Positions 53,828 to 64,000 of a stretch of DNA of 64,000 nt are shown one piece after another. A program made the translations under genes and the position numbers. Location of the stretch: the NCBI GenBank assembly GCA_017562135.1, contig QEYB01000158.1, positions 310,001-374,000 on the forward strand. Reading direction: 5' to 3'. The stretch is from Dipylidium caninum. Lineage: Eukaryota; Platyhelminthes; Cestoda; Cyclophyllidea; Dipylidiidae. Numbering within the stretch: the first letter of the stretch is position 1; each line of letters begins with the position of its first letter. Below the pieces are notes generated by a model. It worked only from the letters and a program-made list of their open reading frames with translations, was not told where the DNA came from and did no database searches.

Positions 53828-54887
53828 TTAAGCGTCTAGAAAGCGAAAAATCACACCAAAGCGATATTATCTGCCGTTCGCTCCACTCGAGATTAAAGAA
53901 TAATATTACTCACATTTGTAAATGGTAAGCTAAAAGTGCGATTATGACACAAGCACAGATATAAATGAAACAAGCCCGTATCGGCGGTAACATACACACA
54001 GATTTAAAAGACGCTCTCGCTGAGTGTTATGTGGTTATTGGTAAATGAGAAGTAACCTATAAAGTACAACCAATCTGACAGCTAAAACAAAAGTTATGTG
54101 TCGCAATATTAGGTTAAAAAAATGAATTAATACAAAGAATTTATATTGCATGTAATTTGCCTTACACTAAACGGGTGTCCGATTTTGTGATTAATTAACT
54201 GCATCGGTAAGGTATGTTCCCTCAAGAGATGTCTTATCGAGAGTCACCTCACAAGCCCTCTAAACGCAATCTACGAAGTGTCTCTCCTTAGTATTTGCAA
54301 TCAGGTCACATGCTAGTTGATCAACCACTTTCATCTCTTTATCAAATTAGTCGCAAGTAATTGCGGAATAGCCAGTTGTAAGCAAAAATTGGTTTGAGCT
54401 CTCTTACGTTACCGCCATACCCATTACCACTACTGATAATCAAGTCTCCAGATATCCATAATTTTCGCTTACATTTGCAAGTAATGACATGGGTATTTCG
54501 TGGTAACTTTGGATGGTAATTTTCGGGAATGAATATATTTAACCCACGTTATTTCCCTGACCTTCAATTTTCGCGGCGATTGGTGCACCTGCTTTGAGTA
54601 CCAAAGCCTTGAAGTTCGGGTGCTTCAGCGGCAAGCTTGCGTTCTCATCGAGTTCATGCTTACCATTGAAAATGTAAGGATTTAATAGACGCCAAATACG
54701 ACTGTTATTTAGATTCTTCGGAATCGAATAAATGGTCTTTCCCGGTTACATTCTAAACATCTATCTGCCAGGACTGCTGACGGTATATATTACAATGATA
54801 AATACGAGAATGGCGAATCCGTAAGTTCTGTAAATATACGGAATCGTCTTCAACTCCAATCCCTTATGGAACAGTGGATTATTTTAG
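53828..54887. promoter_or_regulatory. Shared upstream region of the YccV-like gene and PCCA
   Basis: About 1.06 kb of AT-rich DNA between two divergent genes. The missing 5' exon of PCCA, with its mitochondrial targeting peptide, should lie here. A short open frame starting at about 54531 (MNIFNPRYFPDLQFSRRLV) has an Arg-rich, targeting-like composition, but I could not join it in phase to the exon at 54888. Confidence 0.45.
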
Positions 54888-57167
54888 CGATTTCAGAAAG
54901 TTCTCGTCGCAAATCGAGGTGAAATTGCATGCAGAGTAGTGAAGACGTGCCAACGCTTAGGCATCAAAACTGTCGTTGTGTTCAGTGAAGCTGACACCCA
55001 ATCCCCCTTTGTCCGCATGGCTGACGAAGCTGTCTGTATCGGTCCTCCACCTTCTGTTCATTCTTATTTGAACGCCAACGCGATCTTGGAAGCTGTTAAA
55101 GCAACTGGTGCTGAAGCAGTACACCCAGGCTATGGATTTCTTTCTGAAAACTACACATTTGCCAAAACAACTTACTAATATGGGAATCACCTTCGTAGGT
55201 CCAAATCCTGAAGTTATTCGTGTAATGGGAGACAAAATTGAGAGCAAACATACTGCTTCTAAAGCCGGTATCAATTGCATTCCTGGTTTTGAGGGAGAGA
55301 TTAATAATCCCGAGGAATCTCTGAGGATTGCTAAGGACATTGGTGTGCGATTTTCCATTTTCTACCCCTTGAAATAAATTATTAATTCTTCCCTTCCTTT
55401 AGGCTATCCTGTAATGATGAAGGCTTCTGCTGGAGGCGGTGGGAAGGGGACACGCCTGGTAAGAAACAGTGCAGAATTCAGAGAAGCTCTGCGTCTCTCA
55501 AGGGAGGAAGCTGAGGCAAGCTTTGGTGATGGTAGAATTCTTCTTGAACGTTGGATCGAAGATGCGAGGCATATTGAAGTACAAGTGCTGTGTGATACTC
55601 ACGGTACTGTGCTTCACCTTTACGAACGTGACTGTTCTATACAGCGTCGTAATCAGAAATTGGTGGAAGAGGCACCTAGCCCCTTTTTTACCTCCTCCTC
55701 TTCTTTGCGTCAATGCTTATATGATCAAGCTGTCACTTTGGCTCGTGCTGTCGGTTATGACTCTGCCGGCACTGTGGAATTTCTTCTCGATTGTCGGAAT
55801 CAAGAATTATACTTCTTAGAGATGAACACCCGTCTGCAGGTGGAACATCCCGTCACTGAATGCATTACCGGGGTGGATGTTGTTCACCAGATGTTGCGAA
55901 TTGCAAAAGGGCATAAATTGCTCTACCGACAGGAAGATATCCGCACTGGAGGTTGGGCTATAGAATGTCGTATCTGTGCGGAGGATCCATGCAAAGCCCT
56001 CGGTCAACCCTCAACTGGGCAACTGACCTCGTACCGTGAACCAACTCACATCCCCGGCGTACGGTGTGATTCCGGGGTAGCGGAGGGCTCCGTTATCTCC
56101 GTATTTTACGATCCTCTCATGTGTAAACTCATAGCCTTTGGCGACGATCGAAAGACAGCACTTAATGCCATGGCGAAAGCGTTGGACAGTTTTGTTATTC
56201 GTGGGGTAGCCAATAATATTCCTCTATTGAGAGATATTATTTTTGAGGCGGGTTTCATTTCCGGCGCATTTACAACTAGCCACCTTGAACTGATCTATTC
56301 TGAGGGATTTACAGGTGCTAAGCTTTCCGAACAGGATATTTTTCGACTGGTGGCTGTTGGCGCAGTGGTTCACGTCAAAGCCGCAATCCGTAACTATGCT
56401 GAGTCAGGGTGAGCCATCGCTACTTACACTCGAATGCCCACGAGGCCGTGGTGCACTTCCTTCCATCGTCCTTTAACCCTAATTCTTCCTGCCTCCAGGA
56501 AAATCATCAATACGCCTTTCAATTTGGTCGTGAACATCGCCAAAGATGGTGTTTGCCGTTAACACCCGCGTCGTTCGGCAAAGTGGTTTGTTTGAGGTTA
56601 CCTTGGTTCTCCCCAACTCCTCGGCAACTTGCCAGAAAAGCGTGGTGCGTGTAAGTGACAACTTCACTCTCGCGGACAATATCATTGAGCAGGAATTCGA
56701 TGAAGACGGCGCGAAGATCTTCCAACTTCGAGGGCGCAGTCCTGTGGGCGACGTATGTCTGCAGTATCGTGGAAGTCAGTTCTGGCTTCGCATCCGTTCG
56801 GAGCAGGCGGCCGCACTGGAGGCTGCTTTCATTGAACCTAACAGGAGGAAAAAATAAGCCGCAAGTGAAGTCCTCGGGACTTTTGGCTCCTCTCCCCGGC
56901 CTCGTGACCTCGGTTCTGGTAGAGGTCGGGCAGACAGTGGAAGCAGGCGAGGCGTTGTGCATCCTGGAAGCAATGAAGATGCGCAACTACCTGAATGCCG
57001 GCAATTCTGGTGTAGTAAGCCTCCTTTTTGATCTTATCCCTGTCACTCTGCCCACTATCTTCTTCCTGGTGATGGCTTCTTTTCAGATTAAGTCTGTGAA
57101 TGTGAAGCCGGGCCAGATTGTCGCCGAGGGCGAGGTGCTACTGGAGCTGGAACAGAAAGATCCTTGA
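54888..57167 (+). CDS. PCCA: Propionyl-CoA carboxylase alpha subunit, 5' partial, frame interrupted
   Basis: Mitochondrial biotin-dependent subunit that carboxylates biotin for the propionyl-CoA/methylmalonyl-CoA step; helminths also run this step towards propionate. Exons: 54888-55342, 55403-56408, about 56499-57014, 57087-57167. The biotin carboxylase domain starts [18 protein letters not shown] and has [19 protein letters not shown], the ATP-grasp loop ASAGGGGKG and [14 protein letters not shown]. The whole follows PCCA more closely than MCCC1 or pyruvate carboxylase. The C-terminal biotinyl domain has EAMKM with the biotin Lys at codon 56976-56978, and APLPG in place of the usual APMPG. 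The first exon and targeting peptide are missing. The frame breaks at an A4 run (55164-55167), where one extra base separates SENYTFAK from [12 protein letters not shown]; again near 56545; and at an A6 run (56849-56854). Either these are sequence errors or this copy is inactive. Confidence 0.88.
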
Positions 57168-57746
57168 CTGTACATCCCCTCCGTGTCGGCGACGCCGAGG
57201 ACGACCTCTTGCGTGCCTCACCTCCGGGATCTCTCTGCTATCACTGTCACCTCCAGCGCTCCACGACAGAGGCCGTCTACGGAGCTGTCAGTCTGCGACC
57301 ACTGCCGAAGTTTCGTGTGCCGACGTGCGTGCAGGCGTGTCATCCCCCAACCCGATCCAAATGTACAAAAGTGTCCTAGACCAGCACGAGTTCTGCTGGC
57401 GGGAAGGGTGGCCGCTTCCAAGATTAACAGCCCCAGGCACACATGGGATCCCATCTGGGAGCGAGCAGAGGTATGCGCAGACAGTCGGGGTGGGACCAAC
57501 CAATCGCTCATTTGACAATGAGGAATTTAGCAAACTACCGATCCCGCTCCGTAATGCACACATGTGGCCTTAGGACCAAGGGGTAGATCATTTCCCCTGA
57601 AAGGTGCTGCTTCACATTCGGAGTGGCCAGCGCATGGGGAGACCGAGAGTGAGCATGCAAATACGTTGATTGAAGGGAGGGGCGGAATGCGATACAAATT
57701 ATAAACGTTAACGAGAACAGGGGGAAGGGGCGAAAAGAAGTTTGTG
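57168..57746. other. Convergent 3' region of PCCA and INCENP
   Basis: The stop codons of PCCA (plus) and INCENP (minus) are 579 bases apart, so the two 3' UTRs share or overlap this stretch. No clear polyadenylation hexamer for either strand was noticed. Several open frames of about 70 to 150 codons cover it on both strands without recognisable content. Confidence 0.5.
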
Positions 57747-60700
57747 TTAAAAAGCGGCATTAGTGTGGCGAGGCATGGAGCCCGCGGAGGAGGGTGAGGT
57801 CCATACTGCGCTGCTGCCTCGTGGACGCATGCGGAACTGGTAGCCATGGAAGAGTTCCGTGTCATCGAAGTGAACCCGGTCTGCGGGTCGGAAGACTTGT
57901 TGCCAGTGCAACTCCCCCCGGTAAACGCGCGACACCCACTCCACCAACTGGGTACTGCCTGCACAACAAAAAACCAGAAAGAACGAAAAATGTTAGTGAA
58001 AGAAGAAAGCAGTCCTGATGCACAAAGATTCGGTCAAATGGAAACAGGAAGAAACTTCCATTTCGAATGAAAAGGACACCTAAAGTGATTGGAGACAAAG
58101 CATACCGGAAATTTGCGACGAGGGCGAATAGCCGATAGCAAATAAGGTGGTTTTCGATGTTGGTTGGTTATAAATGATTAAAACAGGCCACATATCGCCA
58201 GAGAAAACCTCAGACAGGCCATTACAAAATGGTTTTCTGTGATAAAATAACTCCAATTATCCCCGGGTGACGCCACATACCACGTAAAACATCAATTTAA
58301 GGAGTAAAACGATGTTTCCTACCAGTTCTGGCCCAAGATGGAATGGGCCTCTTTTTAAACCGCTGTTCGTCATCCGAGTCCGAGTTGTAGTCTGAGAGGA
58401 GACCCGAGAGATCGTAAGATGCGGGAGAACTTCAAGGCAGAGAATGTAAGCTAAGCAAGTGAAGAAGTCTTTAATTAAGTAACAAGAGCAGCGACTAACG
58501 CCTTGGCGCCAGACAGTGGCGGTGGAGGGGGGAGCTGCGGTTTGTGAGTTGTCGCTTGAGGTGGAAGCGGCGGAGGTGGAGCGGCCTTGACGAGGTCGAA
58601 TTTTTTCATATAGTTGGCGTTGTTGATAGGCGCGATGGCCTTAGCAGCAGTGTTGGCACTGACTGATGTCAACGGCTGACTTTTGGTCGGGTTACCGGTG
58701 TGTTGGTGTCCGATTGTGGTGACCGTCCTAGATGGCGGGACCTTTTCCTTAATCGCAATCATCTGGAGCATCAAAGGGTCGATTTAAAAAGAGGTATCGT
58801 GCAACCCTGGCTACTACGTAAGATTGCGCTAAAAATAGTTGTGGTAGAAGGACTTCATTAACGCGGAGCTTCATGATCACTGCCGTATTTTTTAGTCGTG
58901 TATGACACCTCCTCGAACTAGAATAATTAGGAACTTGGGAGAAAATATGCATTAGCAGATTGTAAACTAGAGCTCAAAGCTGAGCAGTTGAGAGTGTGCG
59001 ACTACAAGGCAAAATTGGTGGATGAGGGAAAGACGCAAGAAAATCTCACTTTTTGGAGGCGAAGCCCCTCGGCTACCACCCGTTTGACCATGGCAACGCG
59101 TTTCTCCTTGGCCTCGCGTTCCGCGTTGGCACGGACAGCCATACGATGTTCATTAAGGGCCTTCATTCTGGCCTTGTGTTCAAGAGCCCGCTTTTCCATC
59201 AACTCCCGATGACGCTCATCTTTTGCTGCCAGATCCGCTATTACTCGCTCTCGCCGATCAACCTCTGCCATATCTCGTGGCAAGACTTTCGGCGTTGACT
59301 GCACCTGAGACGGCCCCATTCCCGTCCTACGCGACTTCAAGCCGAGGTCCGTCGAGGCACCGCCAATGCGACTGCTCGGTCGGTGATTGGCTGGGAAATG
59401 AGGAGAAAGCGTGTAAAAAAGGATATCTCTAGCCTCGAATGATAAGCAAAATGCCCCCAGATTCGTAAAAATAATCACTGAAATAGAAGTAAAAGACATC
59501 GAAAAAGGGAAGAACAGGGTAAAAGTTATCGGTTCCCTACCTAAACAGTTGCCTTTATTAGCACTGGGGACATTGTTTAACCGTGACATTGTCAGTAATC
59601 GCGGTGCAGAACTGACAGCGGAAGGGGTCTTAGGTTTATTGCGTTTAACAGAGGCAACAGCCGTTGGAGGGGCATTCGATGGTGTAGCACCCCTGAGTTT
59701 CCCCGTTATCACCGTCATTGCCATCTTCCCAGACTGAGACACTCCTAAATTATGTGTTTGGTTAGAAGTCTTTGCACTAATGGTAGCGGTGTTTGTTGAG
59801 ATGGTGTTCGTTGTTGTGACGTTGGGACCTTTAATCCAACCCAGTCGGATAGCCAAGGTTTATAAACCTCTGAAGAACACGGAGCATCTGGGCTGCCTCC
59901 GGAGTGATTCTCTGCAGAAACCGAGGCAACTGGTGTGGATGCTGCCTGGTATGACTTGACAAACACCGCATGGGTGGAATTGATGAGAGAGACATCAGTA
60001 ACAGTTGTAAGAGCACCAACAACAGGAGAAGCCCTGGCTTGCTGAGCAGGCGGCATGTATACATTCTCCCCCATAGAATGAAAAGAATCGTCGGATTCTT
60101 CTGTCATAAGGCTAAAGTCAACACGCGGATCTTTCTCTACGTTTCCATTAGAAGTAGTAACATCAGTTGATACGGAAGTTGGTTTGTTCGGTTGAACAGC
60201 GTTGGAATCTGCATGTGATTCCTGTAAAGGGGATGACATAATCACCAAATTTGCCCGAAAAAAAACCAAAAGTTTCGACGCTACACATCGAAAACGAGAT
60301 TGAAAACATGAGCAATGAATCACACCTCAATGACACAAACACCGGACGATTTTTTATCCCGGGCGGATGATGACCGACATACCACTCGAGATGGTGGTGT
60401 GGAATTCTTGTCTTTCAATATCTTTAAGAGAATAAATTTAGGCAAAACACGGCAAATGTAGTCAAAATGAGATTTAAGAGAAATGACAATTACCAGTGGG
60501 TCAGGAGATTCTAATTTTAACCTAATAACGCCTGAATCCTCCAAGCCGTTGTGCTGAAACATAAGATTCATCGGTGCGTAAGACCACCACACCAAATAAG
60601 GGAACAAGGTAGGATTTTATAACTTACAGTGTGAGGTGTAGCTTCCCGAACGGAGTTTCGAGATTCGGCTACTAAAGTTTCGTTTTCTGGAGTATCGGAC

Positions 60701-61267
60701 TGCATCGGCTTGGCTTCATTAACAGATTGGGACCTGTTATGAGACCGTTTAACATAGGTTGAGTTCATTTTCGGCGTCGGTGGAGTTAACGTTTGTTCCC
60801 TCGAAACATGTAGCGGTTCAGCCTTCGACAGCTCAATTGACTTTAACGCAAAAAATTATATTTTTCAAAAAACCGAATAAGCAAAAAACCAGGAACGAAT
60901 TAATAGGCATCTGACAGTACAGGATAAAATCTATCAGTTTACATTAATGAGAGCCACGATAAGATACCTGTTGGGATTCAAAGGCCTCAGATGTGGAAAA
61001 TTCCGAGAGTTTACGTCTCTTCGACCTTGTGCTGGAAGCGATAGACGTGGTTTTTGATATGGAAGTTCTCTTTCTGCGTTTTCCTTCCTTGGGTAATAGT
61101 CTTTCGGTGTTTACCAAATCGAGATCGCTGGGTGTGACGAAATCAGGAAAAAAATTTTTAAGTCGCTGGCATAATTTTGAAACTATCTTGGATCCCGAAG
61201 AATTCAGGTCTGTAGAGAGTGTTTCCAACTTGTGGAAAAGCTGCGCACTGCTCTCCTCGACATTCAT
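57747..61267 (-). CDS. INCENP: Inner centromere protein (chromosomal passenger scaffold)
   Basis: Scaffold of the chromosomal passenger complex; its IN-box binds and activates Aurora B. Ten exons join in phase: 61267-60968, 60840-60628, 60553-60494, 60421-60326, 60221-59821, 59776-59541, 59390-59050, 58762-58500, 58429-58323, 57958-57747; 742 residues against 918 in human. The N-terminus has a helical segment followed by a basic KRRKRTS and RSKRRKLSEF block, like the survivin/borealin-binding end and its basic follow-on. A Ser/Thr-rich middle leads to one charged helix of about 75 residues (MAEVDRRERV to VVAEGLRLQ), much shorter than the vertebrate single alpha-helix. The IN-box begins SDSDDEQRFKKRPIPSWAR, matching human DDEAHPRKPIPTWAR, and ends RGSSAVWTSP, matching human TSSAVWNSP. 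The activation triplet is GSS where vertebrates have TSS. The 44-nt intron 59820-59777 is inferred from frame and has a weak donor. INCENP converges on PCCA. Confidence 0.9.
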
Positions 61268-62257
61268 ACCGATCACTAACTTCAAAAGTTTACGATTTTG
61301 GTTTTTTATTTTCGAAAAATTAAAACAAACCTTGAGAGATTAGTTATCATGGTCGAATTTTAAGGACGCTCGTTCCATGCAATCAATATATTAAAGGGTC
61401 CTCGTAAAATTATCCTGTAGTGTTTAAACGCATATTATTTTATATTGTTGGTAGGCATGCTCAACATATTTTCATACAACACTTAAATCTGTCTCTGTTT
61501 CGTTGGCATGTCTTGGAGAGGAAACCTCCATCATTTTAATGCATTTGAAGGCCCAAAGAAACGAAACTGCTTTGTATTGTCTCAAGCAATCTGCCTTGCT
61601 CAAAACTGAAGCAGTTCCTATGAAACTAATGGAATTCTTCACTTTATCCTCGCAAATGGATTATACACCTCGTAAAATGTGGTCAGTATCTCTAACTCTA
61701 AAACGCCTGCCACGGCTACACCCCCCTTGTCTTAACTGCCAGCCAATATTCCTCTGGTGTCAATCACACATCGAGATGATAAGTTCAATTCTACGGAAGC
61801 CGGCATGAATCACCCAATAACAATCATGAAAAACCTTGACATTAATCGTCTACATCGTCTTGAAACCCACCCCCAGGTGGTGGCATCTGCTGCGTGTTGA
61901 CCATTTGGAAGAGCGTAGGCGAGCGACCACAACATTACTCGTAATTCAGCTCACACCCTACACGTCGGCCTGACATCAAATTTTGGAAGAGTCCGAATGC
62001 AACCTAAATTAATCGCTTGAAGCAAAATACCCACCGTTGCTTCTCTGCCTACCTTCTAATTTCATTTTCTTCGAGCAGCCCAATTCACCCTTGTTCCCTA
62101 CTACCAATTGCCAACATAATTAAAGCAAAAAACATCCTGACAGATAACACTTCAACGGTGCTACACCTGTCAGAGGAAGAAAATTAATACTAAGCTTCCA
62201 ACTTCTCTAACCAAATGTCAAACAAAACTGTACAATACTCTCGGTTTACTTAAAAAA
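61268..62257. other. INCENP-EXOSC2 intergenic region
   Basis: About 1 kb between the EXOSC2 stop and the INCENP start, both on the minus strand. It should hold the EXOSC2 3' UTR and the INCENP promoter. A 101-codon open frame on the plus strand (61503-61808) has no recognisable domain. The INCENP frame is open for a few codons above the chosen ATG without another ATG. Confidence 0.5.
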
Positions 62258-62902
62258 CTATGAAGCTGCCAGTTTTGCAATGATCAAGTCAACCAAATGT
62301 CTCTGATGCTCCGGCAGCAAGAGGCGTGTGATACGTGTACTATTATCAACTGGGTCGAAAACATTGCCCTCCGCTTCCTCCACCTCCTCCAGAAAGCTTA
62401 TCTCACAGCCCGCCAAGACCGCCGTCTCCCACACGAGATGACCGCACGCTGCCAGAGCCAGCACAACATTTCGCACCCGCGCCACTGCAACGCGCTCCTG
62501 GAACCCTGTGTCTGCTGTACTGGCAGTACCATCCGCTGAGGCGGAGCTCGGATTGCCTGGCGAAATGATGGCGCCTAGGCGTGCACCGAAGTTCATGCCA
62601 CGGATGGGTCCAATCCACACGAGACCGTTGCAGCCCAAGATGAGACCCACACACACATTTTGCCTTGTCTCCTCGCTCGCACTTTCTGCACTCCAACCAC
62701 CACCACCACTACCACCACAACCGCCACCACCACAGGGCACGGTTACCTGATGGCGATGGATCTTCTGTCTCCGAATAAGACTGGGCGGCAGACGCAGCAC
62801 ACAGCCCTCCCCCAATCGACCCGTCCTCATGCCTGGCATGTGTAGCTGGAGACTGCCGTCTCGGTAGACTTCACGCACTTCTGCCACTATCAAGTCGCCT
62901 TC
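62258..62902 (-). CDS. EXOSC2: RNA exosome subunit RRP4 (EXOSC2), C-terminal exon
   Basis: Cap subunit of the RNA exosome, with S1 and KH domains that guide RNA to the nuclease core in nucleus and cytoplasm. This last exon encodes 214 residues after an acceptor TTGTAG at 62903. It starts EGDLIVAEVREVYRDGSLQL, which matches human EGDLISAEVQAVFSDGAVSL (end of the S1 domain), followed by PSLIRRQKIHRHQVTVPCG against human PSLVKRQKTHFHDLPCG. The KH part follows with LILGCNGLVWIGP. A Gly-rich insertion of about 25 residues lies between the PCG and LILG motifs and is absent from human. Upstream exons should lie at higher coordinates. A small candidate at about 63256-63228 reads HKRLFAVQT, like human QKRWKVET, but I could not join it. 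The stop codon ends at 62258. Confidence 0.88.
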   Translation of the reverse strand, partial: EGDLIVAEVREVYRDGSLQLHMPGMRTGRLGEGCVLRLPPSLIRRQKIHRHQVTVPCGGGGCGGSGGGGWSAESASEETRQNVCVGLILGCNGLVWIGPIRGMNFGARLGAIISPGNPSSASADGTASTADTGFQERVAVARVRNVVLALAACGHLVWETAVLAGCEISFLEEVEEAEGNVFDPVDNSTRITRLLLPEHQRHLVDLIIAKLAAS

Positions 62903-64000
62903 CTACAACATAAAACACTAGTAAGACCCTATTTTCTTTGATACACAACTGCAAAAAAATCCAACATTCAAAAGTGCTGTGTATGACTGATAAGAAAACC
63001 ATGGTTTGATTCGAACATTTGATTAGTGCTTCTACTATTAGAAGCCTCATCATGATGGACAATAATTTTTTCACCACCAGTCGAAAACCCGGTGGCCAGC
63101 AAAAAAGTACTGTGAATTAGAGAGTTGAAGTCCAGTGAGACCAGGGACGATTTCAAGAAATTCTAGTGGTGCCTTCTTAACCCCTTTGATGAAGAAAACG
63201 TATGCGAAAAGCTCGCAATTTACCATGTCTGGACAGCGAATAGACGCTTATGCTGTTAAAGAGAGCGTCGACAGATCAATGATAATCTAACAATAGGGTC
63301 TCCTGTCGTATTCAAAAACTCCAATCTGCGTAACTGACTGAATATGCTCTCCATGATGACAGCTACGACTCCAATGTGCATTGCAAGACAAACGAATAAC
63401 ACAATAGGCCAGTGCGGCAATGCATATTGACAAAAAGGATAAGTTGGGAAAAGACACCATGAAAAATAGTTGTCATAAGACACCAACAGTCACGAAACAT
63501 GTTATAGATGGTAATATGCTATCAAGTAACGAAACCAAAAAATGACAAGTATTATTTGAGTGCATTCCATCATGCGTTGATGTGCAAAGAGGAATATATT
63601 TAAATCCCAAAATAAATATGAAATCACTCATTAAAAAAAGAACAGTCGAAATAAGTAAGAAATAGTGAGGGAAATATTGACCAACAGCACATGAATTCCC
63701 CACATTTACGGTATCTTAATATAATAAACGACGAAAAGAATGGATTCTCTTCACCGAAAATGTCAATCCTCAGGAAATAGCTATTACATAAAGCTTGAAT
63801 AAAAACTCTGGAAGCAGAAAAGAATACACTGGTTTGGCATAATAGCCTGCAACCATACAAGAGATATGGCGACACAAATTTACCAAATTTACACGGAATG
63901 GCAAGTGAAAGACAATAATTTTTAAGAAGAGCTACTGGGTCTCAAGGTAGGAAATATACGAAAAGGTTAGACGCACGGGGTATTTATACGAATCTTATAA
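62903..64000. other. AT-rich upstream part of the EXOSC2 gene
   Basis: Mostly AT-rich sequence, likely EXOSC2 introns and perhaps its 5' end. A possible 29-nt exon at about 63256-63228 on the minus strand has an acceptor after CTCTTTAACAG and a donor GTAAAT. Its nine-residue peptide resembles the RRP4 segment after the S1 start. The N-terminal domain and S1 body are not recognisable here, so they probably lie beyond 64000. Confidence 0.4.

Noticed and set aside
61503..61808. 101-codon plus-strand open frame between INCENP and EXOSC2
   Set aside because: No domain, no splice partners and no conserved pattern; length is within chance for this composition.

Overview
The window is animal nuclear DNA with a standard code, GT-AG introns and unambiguous metazoan orthologues. 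The clearest clue to the organism is intron size: many introns are only 34 to 50 bases long (for example 34, 37, 40, 41, 44 and 47 nt), mixed with introns of several kilobases. That pattern, with the divergence of the proteins, points to a flatworm, probably a parasitic one such as a tapeworm. This assignment is inference.

I find nine protein genes, rebuilt exon by exon from splice sites and reading phase. From left to right: CLASRP, an SR-rich splicing regulator (minus, 17725 to about 7038); POLD3, the PCNA-binding third subunit of DNA polymerase delta (plus, 18850-22203); enolase (plus, 22510-25882); ARPC5, the p16 subunit of Arp2/3 (plus, 26528-28217); a PLEKHG1/2/3-type RhoGEF with DH and PH domains (minus, 41884 to about 29309); a membrane-anchored YccV-like protein (minus, 53827-52948); PCCA, the propionyl-CoA carboxylase biotin-carrying subunit (plus, 54888-57167, 5' end missing, reading frame interrupted); INCENP (minus, 61267-57747); and the last exon of EXOSC2/RRP4 (minus, 62902-62258, gene continues beyond what I could place).

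Layout: CLASRP and POLD3 diverge from a 1.1 kb shared upstream region. POLD3, enolase and ARPC5 lie head to tail with small gaps; only 306 bp separate the POLD3 stop from the enolase ATG. The YccV gene and PCCA diverge, while PCCA and INCENP converge. Three stretches are gene-poor: 1-7037, the long RhoGEF introns at 34.4-41.7 kb, and 41.9-52.9 kb. They are GC-rich, full of chance open frames, and hold no exon I can recognise. Inside the last one is a decayed repeat family with copies between 45.9 and 49.5 kb.

The genes are housekeeping functions (splicing, replication, glycolysis, actin branching, Rho signalling, propionate metabolism, chromosome passenger complex, RNA exosome) and do not form one pathway. 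I found no CRISPR array, prokaryotic system, intact transposon, rRNA or tRNA. Points worth a second look are the PCCA frameshifts, a GC-AG intron in enolase, the tight POLD3-enolase spacing, the altered INCENP activation motif and shortened helix, the dual open frame in the RhoGEF, and the decayed repeats.
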